Shown here: piece after piece, positions 1 to 11,319 of the stretch
How the letters are laid out: each line of letters starts with the position of its first letter
Position numbering within the stretch: position 1 is the stretch's first letter
NCBI GenBank assembly: GCA_946699065.1
Contig: CAMPDV010000015.1
Coordinates: forward strand, 186,001-250,000
Direction of reading: 5' to 3'
Origin: Loxodes magnus
Taxonomy: Eukaryota; Ciliophora; Karyorelictea; Loxodida; Loxodidae
DNA length: 64,000 nucleotides
Made by a program: the position numbers and the translations under genes
Notes under the pieces: model-generated
Database searches by the model: none
Told to the model about the DNA's origin: nothing
Seen by the model: only the letters and a program-made list of their open reading frames with translations

Positions 1-3000
1 TATCTTCTCTTTATCTATAGCAGAGATTACCTAAAACTAACTAGTTAGAAAGGCATTTCAATATTTACTCGACCATATCAAATTAAAACCTTAAAATTAT
101 GAATTTAATATCTTTTAGTCGTAATTATAAAAAATAATAGAATCAGCAAAATTAAAATTTATACTTTCATTCAAAAATATCAAGCAAATTAAAAAAGTCA
201 GCTATATAAAGTTATTGTAATGAGAGATAATAAATATAAACTTAAATTATATAAGTAATTATTTAATTTATATTAAAATGCTATATGAAAGTTATACTTA
301 TAACTTTTAAAATCCTGTATATTATTATTTAGAAACTTCATTTAATTTAATTATTTTTCAGAAAATTTGATGGTAGCACCTTCAATTCACTTTGAAAAAA
401 ATGTAATAAAAATGTTAAGAAACATAAAATTAAAGCTTATTTAATATAAAATATAGTAATAGTAGGTGTTCTTATTTGGAAATATCGTTTAATTATTAAT
501 GCTTTGATTAGATAACAATTTTTATTTATTTCAATTTTGCTTAAAAAAAGTTAGATAGTTAAAAATTTATCTTAGTTTATTTTTAATTACTAGCTATTAG
601 TATATTTAACCAAAAAAATTGTAATTAAAATTGATAAAAATTCAATTTTTAAATTAAAAAGGTAAACTTAGAATAAATTCTTATAAGAGCTTTATAGCAT
701 TAAATTTATTATAATTTTTTAATTAGATTTGTGTTAAATTCAGAATTTCTCTTGTTTAGTTTTAAGGATTAATAAAAATTATGTTTATAAATTATTAATC
801 AATTGGAAGATAAAATTGTATTGCTTTTAAAATATAGAAATGTTTAGCTATGATGTTATTAGCACAATTCTTTGTTGCGGATTTTTTAGATGATTTACTT
901 GGCTTATTTACTAGAATGAATCACTAATATATTAGAGATATTTATGTTCTAATTTAATTTATTTCTATATAGTTTAGAGCTGTTTTCAGAAATTGCTGCT
1001 TTTTATATGGTTTGTGAAAGACGTATAATAATCCAAAAATTTAAGCAATATTTTTCTTTAGTTATTAAAATAAAGCTAAGATATAAATGAAAAAGCTAAA
1101 GTCTATGGAAGAAACTCTAAATTTAAATTAAGTGCATAATAAAGAAAAGTGCATTTAAGTTTTTATTCTTATTTGAATAAAAATTAATTATCTTCAATAA
1201 TAATTAGATTTATTGAAAGAAATATTAGCTATTTTATTAACAAATTGCTTAAAATTTAAATTATCCTCATAGTTTTTATGTTTTTTAATACTTTTAAGGG
1301 GTTAGCAGATAAAGGTTATTTAAAATGGTTAAAAGTAAAAGCTATTTTGAAATAAATTTAATAGTTTATATATAATTTTGGATTTAAGCTTAATATTTAA
1401 AATTATTTTTTCTTTAGATATTCTTCTTTTTAGATTTTTCTTTGTTTATTGATAAATAGTTTTAAGAGGTAATTTTAAATAAAATTTTTATTTTATTTAA
1501 TCAACCAAAGTTATAAATATAAAAGGTATACATTCAGATAGATAAGTTTATAAAATAAAATATGGAAAGAAGAATAAGGAGTTTAGAGATAATTTTATAT
1601 TCACATTGCTTATATTATTTATACAAAACTATTTAATTATTCTTATTTAAAACTTATTAAAATAAATTAAAGTCTTTGAAAGAAGAGATTTTATCATAAA
1701 TGATAACTCGTATAAATTGGACTTTCTAATTTTGGTAAAGCATTGTTGTACTATCTTTTATACCTTGACAATTATAGTTTTAATTTCTGAATCTATTTTA
1801 TGAGGTAACATTAATTTTCATTTGGTTTCATTTAGAAATAATTTTAGCATATTTATCCTTAGGCCATAAGATATGAATAAAAGTAAAATTAATTTCCTAA
1901 TATTATTTTTTAAGATTATGCATAAATGTATTTCTTGTTCTACTTTTATTAAAACTTATATACAAAATTCTCATGAAAAGGCAATATAATAAATATTTTT
2001 AATTGAAATAAACTAAAAAAGAAATATTAATTATATAGAAAACAACCATACAAAAATAATAGATAGCCTATATAATAAATCATTCTAATACTAATATTAG
2101 GTATATTAAAAAGTCTTAACTAATATTTAAATAAATTTAATTAGATTATTTCTATTTTATCTTAAATTAGATAATATTTTAATTTATCTATTTATTATAA
2201 ATCAACTAATCTAAGATCTTATCTTATCTTTCCTTTATTTTAGTTTAATAATTAAATTTTATTATAAAAATAATAAAGAAAAGCAATAGAATGAAATCAA
2301 GTACTTATTCATTTAGTTATTTAAAAATTAAAGTGCTTTAAGAAATAAAATATTTAAATTTAACAGAGCTTTAATAAGTTAATTTTCTGATATAACTTAT
2401 TAATTTATTAAGTTTTGAAGTGTTTAAACTTAGAAAATATTTGGATATTGTAGGATTTATTTAATATTTCTCTTGATAGAAGAAATAAAATATTATAATT
2501 TAGAAATTGAAAGTGAATAATTTAGTAATTAATATTATGCTTATGAAAAATAAAAATAAGCATCTCTATAAAAACTAAAATATGCTGAAAGACTTTTATT
2601 TTAAATAAATTATACAATATTAAAATTTAGAGGTATTAAAACATTTAAAAATAGCAAATCAATTGTTATGAAGTATTACACTACAAAAAAGATAAGATTA
2701 AATTTAAAATCTGCATTATGCGGTTGAAAAGGACTTTAATAAAGATATATAGCTTTAGGATGATATAAAAAAATTTTAAATCCTATGACATATATAAATT
2801 ATTATAGTTCAAATTAATACTCAAAACAAAAATAATTAACATCAAATGATCTGCTTTAAAAATAAACTTAAACAAAATTTATTCCTTTAATTTTAAAATT
2901 TAAATTTATGATCAATTTACTTTGAAACTATTAAAATCAATACATAAAAAAGCAGAAGAATTTTTTCAAATGTAGAAATCAAAATTTTGAAAGTATAGTC

Positions 3001-3800
3001 AATTGAGAATTTATTAATCAGGCATTATGTATTAAGCTTATAAATATATTCAACTTAGTATATTTTACAATTTCAAATAATTTTAAATTCTTTAAATTAT
3101 GAAATACTTTATGGCATTAGATTATTAATTATAATAAATCAATTATAAATTAAAAAAATCAGATAGTGATAAATAATTGCATCTTAATCTAAAAAAAATC
3201 AATCATTAAATTAAATATTCGATCCTTTAACAAAGAATCATAAAATATCAAAAAGTTATTCTTAATAAATGGAACTTATAATAAAAGTTGAATATGTCTA
3301 TTATATAATTAAGTTAACTTTTTATATTTTATATTAAATTATTAGTATTTTTGTATTAAATTCATTTTTATTTTTGTTTATATATTTAAATAAATTCTTA
3401 ATATTCTAAATCTATCAACAATTAAAATAAAGTTATTTTCTCATTGGGGTTAAAATTAGAGAAAATTTTTAAACTTTCAATAAAATATTTTTAAATAATA
3501 GAAAAATCTTAAATTCTTTAAATTCAAAACAAGAGATAAATTATTCAATTTAAGATTTCTTAATTCTGGAATTTTTTGGTTAAATTTATCCTTAAATAAA
3601 TTTTATTTCGATATTTATTTAAATTTTAATAGATATGAATAAGTCCCACGCAATTTAAATTAAAATGAAGGAATAAGTATAAGACAATTTATTAAGTTAT
3701 TATTATTTATTGTTTGATATTTAATATATTTAGTTAAAAATGTATATTATTTTATACTTAATAGAAAGTATTATATCTTCTTTAGGAATTCTAATATTTA
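1..3800. other. AT-rich stretch, no gene recognised
   Basis: This stretch is nearly all A and T. I read parts of it with TAA/TAG as Gln and TGA as Trp and saw no conserved motif, structural RNA or repeat shared with the rest of the window. Because only TGA can stop translation, long open frames arise by chance here and were not called. Confidence 0.5.
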
Positions 3801-3824
3801 AAACAATTATATATATAATTATAA

Positions 3825-3908
3825 GCATGTGTGGCCGAGCGGTCCAAGGCGCTAGACTCAAGTTCTAGTGGGAGAAATCCCGCGTGAGTTCAAATCTCAC
3901 CGCATGCA
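3825..3908 (+). tRNA. tRNA-Leu (anticodon CAA)
   Basis: The 84-nt sequence folds as a class II tRNA. The acceptor arm GCATGTG pairs with CGCATGC, followed by discriminator A. The anticodon stem CTAGA/TCTAG holds the loop CTCAAGT, so the anticodon is CAA and it reads the Leu codon TTG. The long variable arm fits Leu. B-box-like GAGTTCAAATCTC forms the T arm. CCA is not encoded, as in eukaryotes. A run of six T directly after the gene is a pol III terminator. A nearly identical gene lies on the other strand at 9983-10066. Confidence 0.96.
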
Positions 3909-3914
3909 TTTTTT
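3909..3914 (+). terminator. Pol III T-run terminator of tRNA-Leu
   Basis: Six consecutive T follow the discriminator base of the plus-strand tRNA-Leu, the usual RNA polymerase III stop signal. The minus-strand copy has the same run. Confidence 0.8.
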
Positions 3915-4081
3915 AGTTAATTTATCTAAAATAAATTCTGATTTTCTTAAATTAATAAGCATAACTTATTTTAAACTTTCTTTTTCTTTAATATTTAAGT
4001 AGAAGCATCTAATCACATTTAATATATAAATAAAAATAAAAATAATTAATTTTATTCAAATTAGCAATCTAAGCTTATTTA

Positions 4082-6627
4082 AAAAAGATATTCAGTTAGT
4101 TATAAAATTATTAATTATCTTAGATTTTCATATAAACATAAATATCTACTAGTTGTTTCTTTTTTATTATTTATTCACCAATGCTTTAATTATATAAAAT
4201 GTAATAACAAGGAAGGTGTTTTCCATGCTAGGTTTATTTTAGTTCTATACGCATTCCTCTTATTCTAGAATGTGGGCACACGAGTTGCATTTAGTGCATT
4301 CAAAAAGAATAAAGTGAATAAGGATACTTTAAATGTCTTGAATGCAAATGCTTAACTAAAGATAATCCTCAATAGTTAATAATAGACTTAGATATACTTT
4401 AAAAAATTGAAATAAAAGAAGATTAAAATTAAGTGATGCAATGATAAATATAAAACTTAAAAGTTAAGCAAGAATAAATTAAAAGAAAAATAGCTAAATT
4501 TTAAGAAAATTAAAGCTAATTTAAATAAGAAATTGAAAGCAAATTATAGAGATTTATATTTCTAAGTGCTTAATAAATTGTTAATAACCTTAATCAAAGT
4601 CTTCTTAATCTATGCGAAGAAATAAAAATACTTGAATAAGCACAAATGATTTCTTAGACTAAGTAAATATAATAATTATAAATAAGAGCTTAGCAATAGA
4701 TAGAAAAATAGGAAATAAATGATATATTAAAATAAGTAGACTTAGAGATATATCTATAGGAAGAAAAATAAAAAACACTACTCTAACTACTAAATTAAAA
4801 TTTCATAAATACGTATTATTGAGAAGAATAATAAGCATAAAAATGAAAAGAAGAAAATAAGTAAAATAAATAATAAATTTAGAATGAAATATAATAAAAA
4901 GAAATAAGTGAGATATAAAAAAATGAGCAATAGTAATAAGAATAAAAGGTGTTTGATTTTCTTTAGTTTGTAAAGAATAATGAGCAACAAATAAGTTCTA
5001 TTTTTAGCAATATATTTAGTAACTTGCATTAATGGGAAATGCATAAATTTCAGATAGCAAATAAATATTTCTTTTAGTTTAAGTATACATTTCCCTGAAT
5101 TTGATTTGGTAAATTTAATGGTTGAGAAAAAAATAATGTAAAAAGTAGATTAGAATGAAGCCTTAGATAACTAAGATGTTCCGATACTTAAATTTTAGAA
5201 ATAAAAGCAAAATATTTATCAAATAAGCTAAGTGAATAAATTTTAAAAGAAATTTAGTAAATCTTGGCTTATAAATAATAATAAAATCAAATTAATAGCT
5301 TAAGTAAAATCACCAATTTTGGATTATGAAATTTACCGAAAAGAACCAAATTTAATTTACCTGAATTATCTTTTTGCATCAATTTAAAGTCTATTACAAT
5401 TTCGAATACTATAATCGAAGATGAAAGTTTAAGTTTTATGAAAGAGTTAGATAACTTGGAATCTATTTAGCTCTATGATGTTGAAAACATTACAGGAAGT
5501 TTTCTGAACGAATTCTGCTTAAATATTAATTTGAAAAAGCTAATAATTGAAAGCTAAATAATTTAATTTGATTTGCTAAAGCAATATCTAAAAAAGAAAG
5601 GAAAGTTTATAGAAGAAATACAAATAAATGATAATAGTCGAATGGAATGCTTTATTAATTTATGTCCTAATTTAAAAATAATTTATTATTTTAATGCGAG
5701 ACAAGTTTAAGATATTTTTTTATAAGGACTTTAAAATTTTGATTTAAGATATTTAACCATTTAAAATGCTAATTTTTCCAACTAAGCATTTTCTAGTTAT
5801 TTTGGTTAGCAATTTAACTTACTTGAAGTTTTAGATATTTGACATTGTGCTAACTTTACTGATGATCACTTGTTTCAAATTTTATAAAATTCTCCAAACT
5901 TAAAAGAACTTTATCTTTCAGAATTAGAATAAATTTCAGAATAAGGTATTTAATAAGTTGGAAATTATGGGCAATAATATAAAGTATTTTGCATCAGCAA
6001 TTTATTTGAATTTTCTGAATAAACTTTCGAATATATCTTCAGTAGATGCCTTAAACTAGAAAAGATATTTATAATTGAAAATTATAATCTATAGATGAAA
6101 ATTTTTAAAATAATAAACTAGAATTGCTTATAATTAAAACAACTTAAGTTAGTTAAATGCTTTATCGGAGGAGAAAATTGAATAGATGAAATATTAAAAA
6201 TAAATAAACTCAGTACATTGATTTTAAATTAGTGCTTATCTCTTAACGATTAGAATGTTACTAAAATTATAGAAAGTGGAATTAGATTTTAGCTTTTAAA
6301 CCTGAGTGATAATTAGCATGTTTCTTTAAATCCTTTGTTTGACTTAGAAAAATGAGTAAGCTATAATAAATTTTTTTTAAATATTGGCACCTTAGAGATA
6401 GAAATGATGCCTAAGTTATAGATATAAAATCTAATAAACTTAAAAAAAAATTTTAGAAACATTATAATAGAAAACGAAGATTTTCAAAAATCAGATTTGG
6501 ATAATATAACAAATACTTTGGATTTAGAGTTGAATACATCATATCCTCTATAAAACAAATTTTGAACTTATAAAATTATTAAATAAGATCTTTCATATTT
6601 TTATTTAATTTATATATTATATAATTA
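4082..6627. repeat. Inverted repeat, left arm (with 23058-25608)
   Basis: About 2.55 kb is repeated in opposite orientation at 23058-25608. By eye only scattered single-base differences separate the arms, and the contained gene has exactly the same length in both. Homology starts near AAAAGATATTCA before the gene and stops just after TATATTATATAA behind it. The arms carry no terminal repeats or target duplication that I can see, so this looks like a segmental inverted duplication, or an assembly duplicate, rather than a transposon. Confidence 0.85.
4199..6565 (+). CDS. RING finger / coiled-coil / leucine-rich-repeat protein, copy 1
   Basis: This is a 788-residue frame in which TAA/TAG are read as Gln and internal TGA as Trp. 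Residues about 7-49 form a RING-HC finger: C-x2-C, then C-x-H-x2-C-x2-C, then C-x2-C. A long Gln/Glu/Lys-rich coiled coil follows to about residue 290. The rest is irregular leucine-rich repeats of the F-box-LRR kind (units like NLKKLIIES). The start is the ATG conserved in all three paralogs; an in-frame ATG six codons upstream is not conserved. The frame ends at TGA 6563-6565, and the third paralog also ends in TGA nearby. RING plus LRR suggests a ubiquitin ligase that picks substrates through its LRRs; that role is inference. Confidence 0.85.
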
Positions 6628-6629
6628 AA

Positions 6630-7090
6630 TTTCTACTTTTTTATTTCTGTTAAAAAGTTTGCTATTTTGATTTTAATTTTTTGTTTGATTTCCTTTGCGA
6701 CTTTAACCCAAAATAAAAATAAAAATAAAAAATTTGATTATAAATTAAATTGAAATGAATCTATAACTAAAATTTTTTTCTCTAAATTTAGAATTATTTA
6801 ATTAAAAAAAATCTTTATTTTTTAAGCAAAAAAATAAAATAACTTATACAAAATTTTTTAGAAGTCATTTTTTAATTATAAATATACTATTTTTCTATTA
6901 TATGTATTGAAATATTTTTTAAATTGAAAAATATTAATTAATTTAATTTTTTTTGTTTGAAATGAATATTCTAAATTAACATTAAATATTAAAGTTCAAA
7001 ATGTTTAAATAAAATAATTAAAAATAATTAAAAATAATTAATGAAGATAAAAATATTTTAAATTTATATATCTATACTATATTTTCATAT
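6630..7090. other. AT-rich spacer
   Basis: The spacer holds short A/T homopolymers and a small AATTAAAAAT-type repeat near 7015-7040. No gene or structured RNA is seen. Confidence 0.5.
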
Positions 7091-7896
7091 AGATAATAAA
7101 AATATTTAATTACATTTCATTCACCAGTTATATTTTGCTTCTTTTTCTTCTTTTCCTAATACTTTAATTTTATCCAGATCATTCTGTCATTGTATTAGTT
7201 CATTATTCAATTAGAAATTTTCAATTCTAAATAAATGTAGTTAAAGCTAATTTTGTGTTCTGAAACAAATTCTCTTTTTCATAATTTATTTAATTTCATA
7301 TATTAATAAATTTGGAAATTATTTTGCTTCATTATCAATATCTTCAAAATAAAATGTGCAATCATTGATCTAATTATATCTGTTGTACTCAAAAAGTAAT
7401 CAATTAAAATTCAAGTAGCTTGATTCGTTAAATATCTTTCTCAGATTTTAAAATACACATCTTTCTGCTTTTCTTTAATAGTTTCAAACATTTTTTCTAC
7501 ATCTATATGCATTTTTTAAGGCTTTTAAGTTTTTTTGCTTTTTCTTATATTAGTTTATTATTTTCTATTTTTCTCTTCTTTGCTGAATTAACGTATTCGT
7601 ATAAACTATCTAAGCTAATTTTGCAGTGTTAAACTGTTTCATCATTCAAGGAATTCTGATATAGTTAATATTTTAACGAATTTATTAAGAATGTATGGAA
7701 CGTTAAGATAGAAAATTTGAAGAATATAATTATATTAATATTCTAAACTTTTCCCTCCAATGTCACGACTTCTAAAATTATCATAAATTTAACCATTAAC
7801 TATTTATAAATTCTATCTTCAATAAACTCTAGCAATTTTATAGTGTTATGGGTCATAAATCCAGAGTACTTTCTATCAGCTTTAATTTTTGATATG

Positions 7897-7913
7897 AAAT
7901 AAGTATGGAGCTT
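7897..7913. repeat. 17-bp target-site duplication, left copy
   Basis: The sequence AAATAAGTATGGAGCTT is repeated exactly at 8866-8882 and brackets the Gag-like element. A direct repeat of this length is typical of target-primed reverse transcription. Confidence 0.9.
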
Positions 7914-8865
7914 GAATAAAAAAAATGGAAAAAACTCGGGAATCTAAACCTTGAATTCTAACCTTAAAGATCAATCTTAAGTCTCAGTTAATTAACAAGA
8001 ATCAAAAATTCAAAAAAGATAAATCTACTCCTGTTAAGGATTGGGAAATACAGAATTTCCTAGCAAACTGAAAAAGCTTGAGAAACCCCACGAGCAAGAC
8101 ATTATTTAGCTTTATTCATTAATTGAGAAAATGAATACCGAAATATAGATCTTGAAGGCGGAAAACTTGAATCTTCGGCTTCTTTTGTAAGATAGACAAA
8201 AGGAAGATCAAGACTTGGTAAGTAAAGTTTAGTTTTAAATTGAAGCCTTAACTTCCTAATTTGAACTATTAGAAAAAAACCTAGAAGCAAATCAATAGAA
8301 AATTAAAGAAGAAATTCGATTACCAATCAAAAAAACTAACTTCAATCAGAAATGATGGAAATTGAAAAAATATAAACAGAATAAAAATTTTAATTCAAGC
8401 CCTTAATAAAGCGTTGCTATTGTTGTCAAAAGGCTGGACATTTTTGGAGGTAATGTCCGAAGTGAAGAAGAGTGCCTAAGCAGCACCGTAAAGAATTTGG
8501 GACATCGAGGAGGCTATATTGTAACTACTCTGGAGGTATTTACAGAAAGAAGCTGATGATAGACGATTCAAGTGTGACACTAATCAAACAGGATCTTGGT
8601 AATTAATAGTAACAGAATAAATAGCTTTAAAAGGACAACAATGACCTTAGAATTTGTTTAGAGAAGCTGGAGAAAAATTACAAGAAGATGGAAGAACAAT
8701 TCTATGAGCTTATTGAAGAGAAAGAAGAATTATCTCAGTTTTAAATTGATTCAGATGAAGACATGTACAGTTGAGTATTGAATATAAAAACTTTTATTGA
8801 CTTTAATTTGAGGAAACATTTCCTCTAATTAAAGATGACCCTAACCCTTATAGTTAAAATTAATT
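7914..8865 (+). mobile_element. ORF1-only (Gag-like) non-autonomous retroelement A
   Basis: This 952-bp insertion is bounded by a perfect 17-bp direct repeat. It contains one coding region, a hairpin (GAGGAAA/TTTCCTC) after the stop, and ends in TAGTTAAAATTAATT. No reverse transcriptase, endonuclease, terminal inverted repeat or LTR is present. The structure resembles HAL1-type half-LINEs: an ORF1-like protein gene that uses another element's enzymes. It is inserted in the opposite orientation into a host gene. The 3' end resembles that of SINE-B, so both may use the same LINE. Confidence 0.8.
7925..8774 (+). CDS. Gag-like coiled-coil CCHC zinc-knuckle protein (copy A)
   Basis: About 280 residues, ending at TGA 8772-8774 after an acidic DSDEDMYS tail. 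A long coiled coil (around 8100-8310) is followed by a perfect CX2CX4HX4C knuckle, CYCCQKAGHFWRQC, at about 8415-8456. Then comes the family motif SGGIYRKKL and a second coiled coil. Known CCHC knuckles bind nucleic acid in retroelement ORF1/Gag proteins; an RNA-packaging role here is inferred. Two single-base frame corrections are needed, and both are satisfied by one more A in an A-run (A6 after the start ATG; A7 near 8322). The best relatives in the window are copies B, C, F and G. Confidence 0.75.
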
Positions 8866-8882
8866 AAATAAGTATGGAGCTT
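8866..8882. repeat. 17-bp target-site duplication, right copy
   Basis: This is an exact second copy of AAATAAGTATGGAGCTT (see 7897-7913), placed directly after the 3' end of element A. Confidence 0.9.
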
Positions 8883-9982
8883 ATATTATTATATTTCTAT
8901 AGCATTTTATAATTAATAAATTCAAAGAATCATATTTTCATAATAATATCTGCTTATTTTTATTGTTACTGGATTTCAGTCAACATATGGTACGATTTAA
9001 TCTACGAGAAAAAGTAATAAATTTATTTTCTATTGTTGTGAAGGTAATTCTTTTTTTATCGTTGCTTTGATCATAAGTATTGAATAAAAAAATATTAATT
9101 ATATATCTTTTATTACTCTTCAATATCTCTTTTTTATAGTTAAAAATATGCTATGCTGGACTCAAAAATCCATAGTTAAATTAATGTTCCTTATCATTTT
9201 CTCTTGCCATTTTCTGCTAGTATAATCTAATTTGTAAAAAATGTTGAATGAATCATTCTTTATAATAAAATCTGAGGCATATATATTGTAATCTATTAAA
9301 ATCATATAATTCACTTTTCTATTCTGTCTAGCTAGCTTAATCTTATTTTCAACATTTGAAAATTTACCTATTCATATTTTCTTTCTTTAATTTTAAAAAG
9401 TTAGATACCCTTGCATAAGTATTAAATTCACGTTTATTTTATATTCATAATTTTGGACAATTAAGTATAGTAGATATAAAAATATTGCAAATTTCTTATA
9501 TTTTAAATTCATTTTATCTTAGATTTTACAACTCTAAAAAGTGAATATCAAATTCTTAGTTAGGAATTTCATTTAAAGTTCCACAATCATTTTTATAAAA
9601 ACTTGCTTAAATTTAATTTAGCTAGATAAAAATTTCAAAAGAGATAGTCTAAGTGATTATTCTTATCATTTCTACTTTGAGTAATTTTAATTTTAATAAA
9701 ACATTTTTCTTATTTTTATTCACTAGAAAGATTTAATTTTTTAAAAAATGTAGTTAAAGTTTTGAAATAACTCCAAAATTTCTAGCACATATTTAAATTT
9801 ATTATTCAGTAGGAAAACAATTGCTTATTAAATTCATTTTATATCTAAAAAATAGTAATTTATATATTTAAAGTTCTCTTAATAAATATATTAAAGGATT
9901 AAAGAAAAAGAAAGTTTAAAATAAGTTATGTTTATTAATTTTTTAAATATCATAATTTATTTTAGAAAAATTATCTAAAAAA

Positions 9983-10066
9983 TGCATGCGGTGAGATTTG
10001 AACTCACGCGGGATTTCTCCCACTAGAACTTGAGTCTAGCGCCTTGGACCGCTCGGCCACACATGC
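9983..10066 (-). tRNA. tRNA-Leu (anticodon CAA), second copy
   Basis: This is the reverse complement of the gene at 3825-3908, same length and sequence as far as I can compare, with the same T-run terminator on the minus strand. About 100 bp downstream of both genes is also similar, so the pair arose by inverted duplication of a tRNA unit. The acceptor, anticodon (CAA) and long variable arm are intact. Confidence 0.95.
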
Positions 10067-10211
10067 TTATATTTATATATAGAGATGTATTAAATATTGA
10101 AATTTCTTCAACTATTAAAACATATAAAGTATCATATTTACAGATAGCAACTTTTCTGCAGTATCAAACCATAAAATTTTAAATCTTGGAATTAAATAAA
10201 AAAAATAAAAA

Positions 10212-10694
10212 ATGTCCCATAAACAGCAGTGATGATAAAACAAGAAAACAATTAATTAAAAAAGGAAGTTAGAAAGTAAATCGGAAAAGTAAGAGGTAAA
10301 TTTACAAATAAAATAAATTAATAGAGACTCAACCAATTTACCTTATATACACAACTAATAGTCCAATAAAATTAAATAAATGGAAATCTTATAAAAATTG
10401 GGAAAGAGGAAAAACCAATTTATACCCGTAACCTGAAAAATTGATCAAGAAACTATACTGCAAGAAAGAGGATACTTATTTAGCAATAATATTTTAATAG
10501 TTTAATGAAATTAAAGAATAGAGGAAAAAAATTTTGAGTAAACTGATTTAAATATATTACTCGCAAAATAGCTAAATTTTATAAAAGAAAATTGTATCAA
10601 TAAATGGAATAAAATGAATTAATAAGTGAAACAAATAATATAAAAATAAATACAGGACGCATAAAACTAAAAAGCAAGAAGAGGACTGAGTTGA
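10212..10694 (+). CDS. Small Gln/Lys-rich protein of unknown function
   Basis: An open frame of 160 codons runs from ATG to TGA (10692-10694). The protein starts MSHKQQWW and is rich in Gln, Lys and Asn. It contains amphipathic segments such as TDLNILLAKQLNFIKE that could form short helices. There is no zinc knuckle or recognisable catalytic motif. It may be the N-terminal part of another Gag-like element, since those also begin with short basic segments, but I could not show that. Composition is less AT-biased than the flanks. Confidence 0.45.
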
Positions 10695-10969
10695 AGAAAA
10701 GAATGAGAAAAAGTTATCAACATTTATAGAAGCAGCAAAAATGATTTAATATAAAAATTCAATTATATTTAACTAAAATTTATAATCTTACTAAAGGAGG
10801 AATCATGAAAATATATTATAATTATCATTAAAAATTAGATAGTAAAAGAATTTTTATATTTTTTATTTTTATTAGTCAATCAATCATTAAATTAATTATC
10901 CTATATTTTTTACTAAAATTTAAAAATATAATTAACATTTATTTTTTAATCTAAGCTAATAATGAAGCT

Positions 10970-10987
10970 TTAATATAATTGCTAAAA
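10970..10987. repeat. 18-bp target-site duplication, left (SINE-B copy 1)
   Basis: TTAATATAATTGCTAAAA is repeated exactly at 11299-11316. Confidence 0.88.
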
Positions 10988-11298
10988 ATAATTAAAAAGA
11001 TGGTGGGAGCTGAGATTGGCCTTCTGAATCATACTTTCTGGTTTTATGGCTAGGAACAAGTTCCTTTCCTGTCGCTGAGAAAGTCCCTGGTCAAAGTCAA
11101 CCTTTGCAAGGGAACGCCTTCCTTTTGATTATCCACTCCTGGTAGGGGCTTGAAGCCTGGCTGCCCATAGCGATAGAGCTCCCTGGCAGCTGCTTTTCGA
11201 AAGCAACAGGATATCCCCGTTATCCAATGAAGGGAGTGTTGGGGTCGTTAAACTGCAAGAAGTTGCAGTCCAAAAACTCTTTTAGTTTAAAATTAAAA
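10988..11298 (+). mobile_element. SINE-B copy 1, full length (311 bp), GC-rich
   Basis: A GC-rich island in AT-rich DNA, bounded by an exact 18-bp direct repeat. It starts ATAATTAAAAAGATGG and ends CTTTTAGTTTAAAATT. The inverted copy at 52452-52762 is also exactly 311 bp with a different 19-bp duplication, so both ends are defined. There is no open frame of note. Two hairpins near the 3' end, TGCTTT/AAAGCA and ACTGCAA/TTGCAGT, keep their pairing but change sequence in copy 3. I see no convincing tRNA, 5S or SRP RNA ancestry. It is probably transcribed as a structured RNA and copied by a LINE in trans. Confidence 0.88.
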
Positions 11299-11316
11299 TT
11301 AATATAATTGCTAAAA
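11299..11316. repeat. 18-bp target-site duplication, right (SINE-B copy 1)
   Basis: This is the exact second copy of TTAATATAATTGCTAAAA, directly after the SINE 3' end. Confidence 0.88.
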
Positions 11317-11319
11317 TGT

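Larger units (their letters stand above)
7100..9370 (-). pseudogene. Host gene split by a retroelement insertion (unknown product)
   Basis: Minus-strand translation gives protein-like sequence on both sides of the 7914-8865 insertion. Upstream (about 9370-8883) it includes the segments VNYMILIDYNIYASD and KLDYTSRKWQEKM. Downstream (about 7896-7100) it includes DNFRSRDIGGKSLEY and a Lys-rich coiled coil. If the insertion and one target-site copy are removed, a single open frame runs through the junction. Other frame changes, perhaps tiny introns, remain unresolved upstream. I do not recognise the family. It is either a disrupted gene or a gene restored by removal of the insert in the other nucleus. 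Confidence 0.5.

Noticed and set aside
4790..5044. An 84-residue hydrophobic frame on the minus strand, repeated on the plus strand at 24553-24900
   Set aside because: It is the antisense of the Gln/Lys-rich coiled coil of LRR copies 1 and 2; Leu/Phe runs are what antisense of CAA/AAA-rich coding sequence gives.
10988..11298. SRP (7SL) RNA, RNase P RNA or tRNA ancestry of SINE-B
   Set aside because: Short resemblances (TGGTGGGAG, GAGAAAGTCC, TGGCTAGG) were found, but the conserved cores of these RNAs are missing and the order does not fit.
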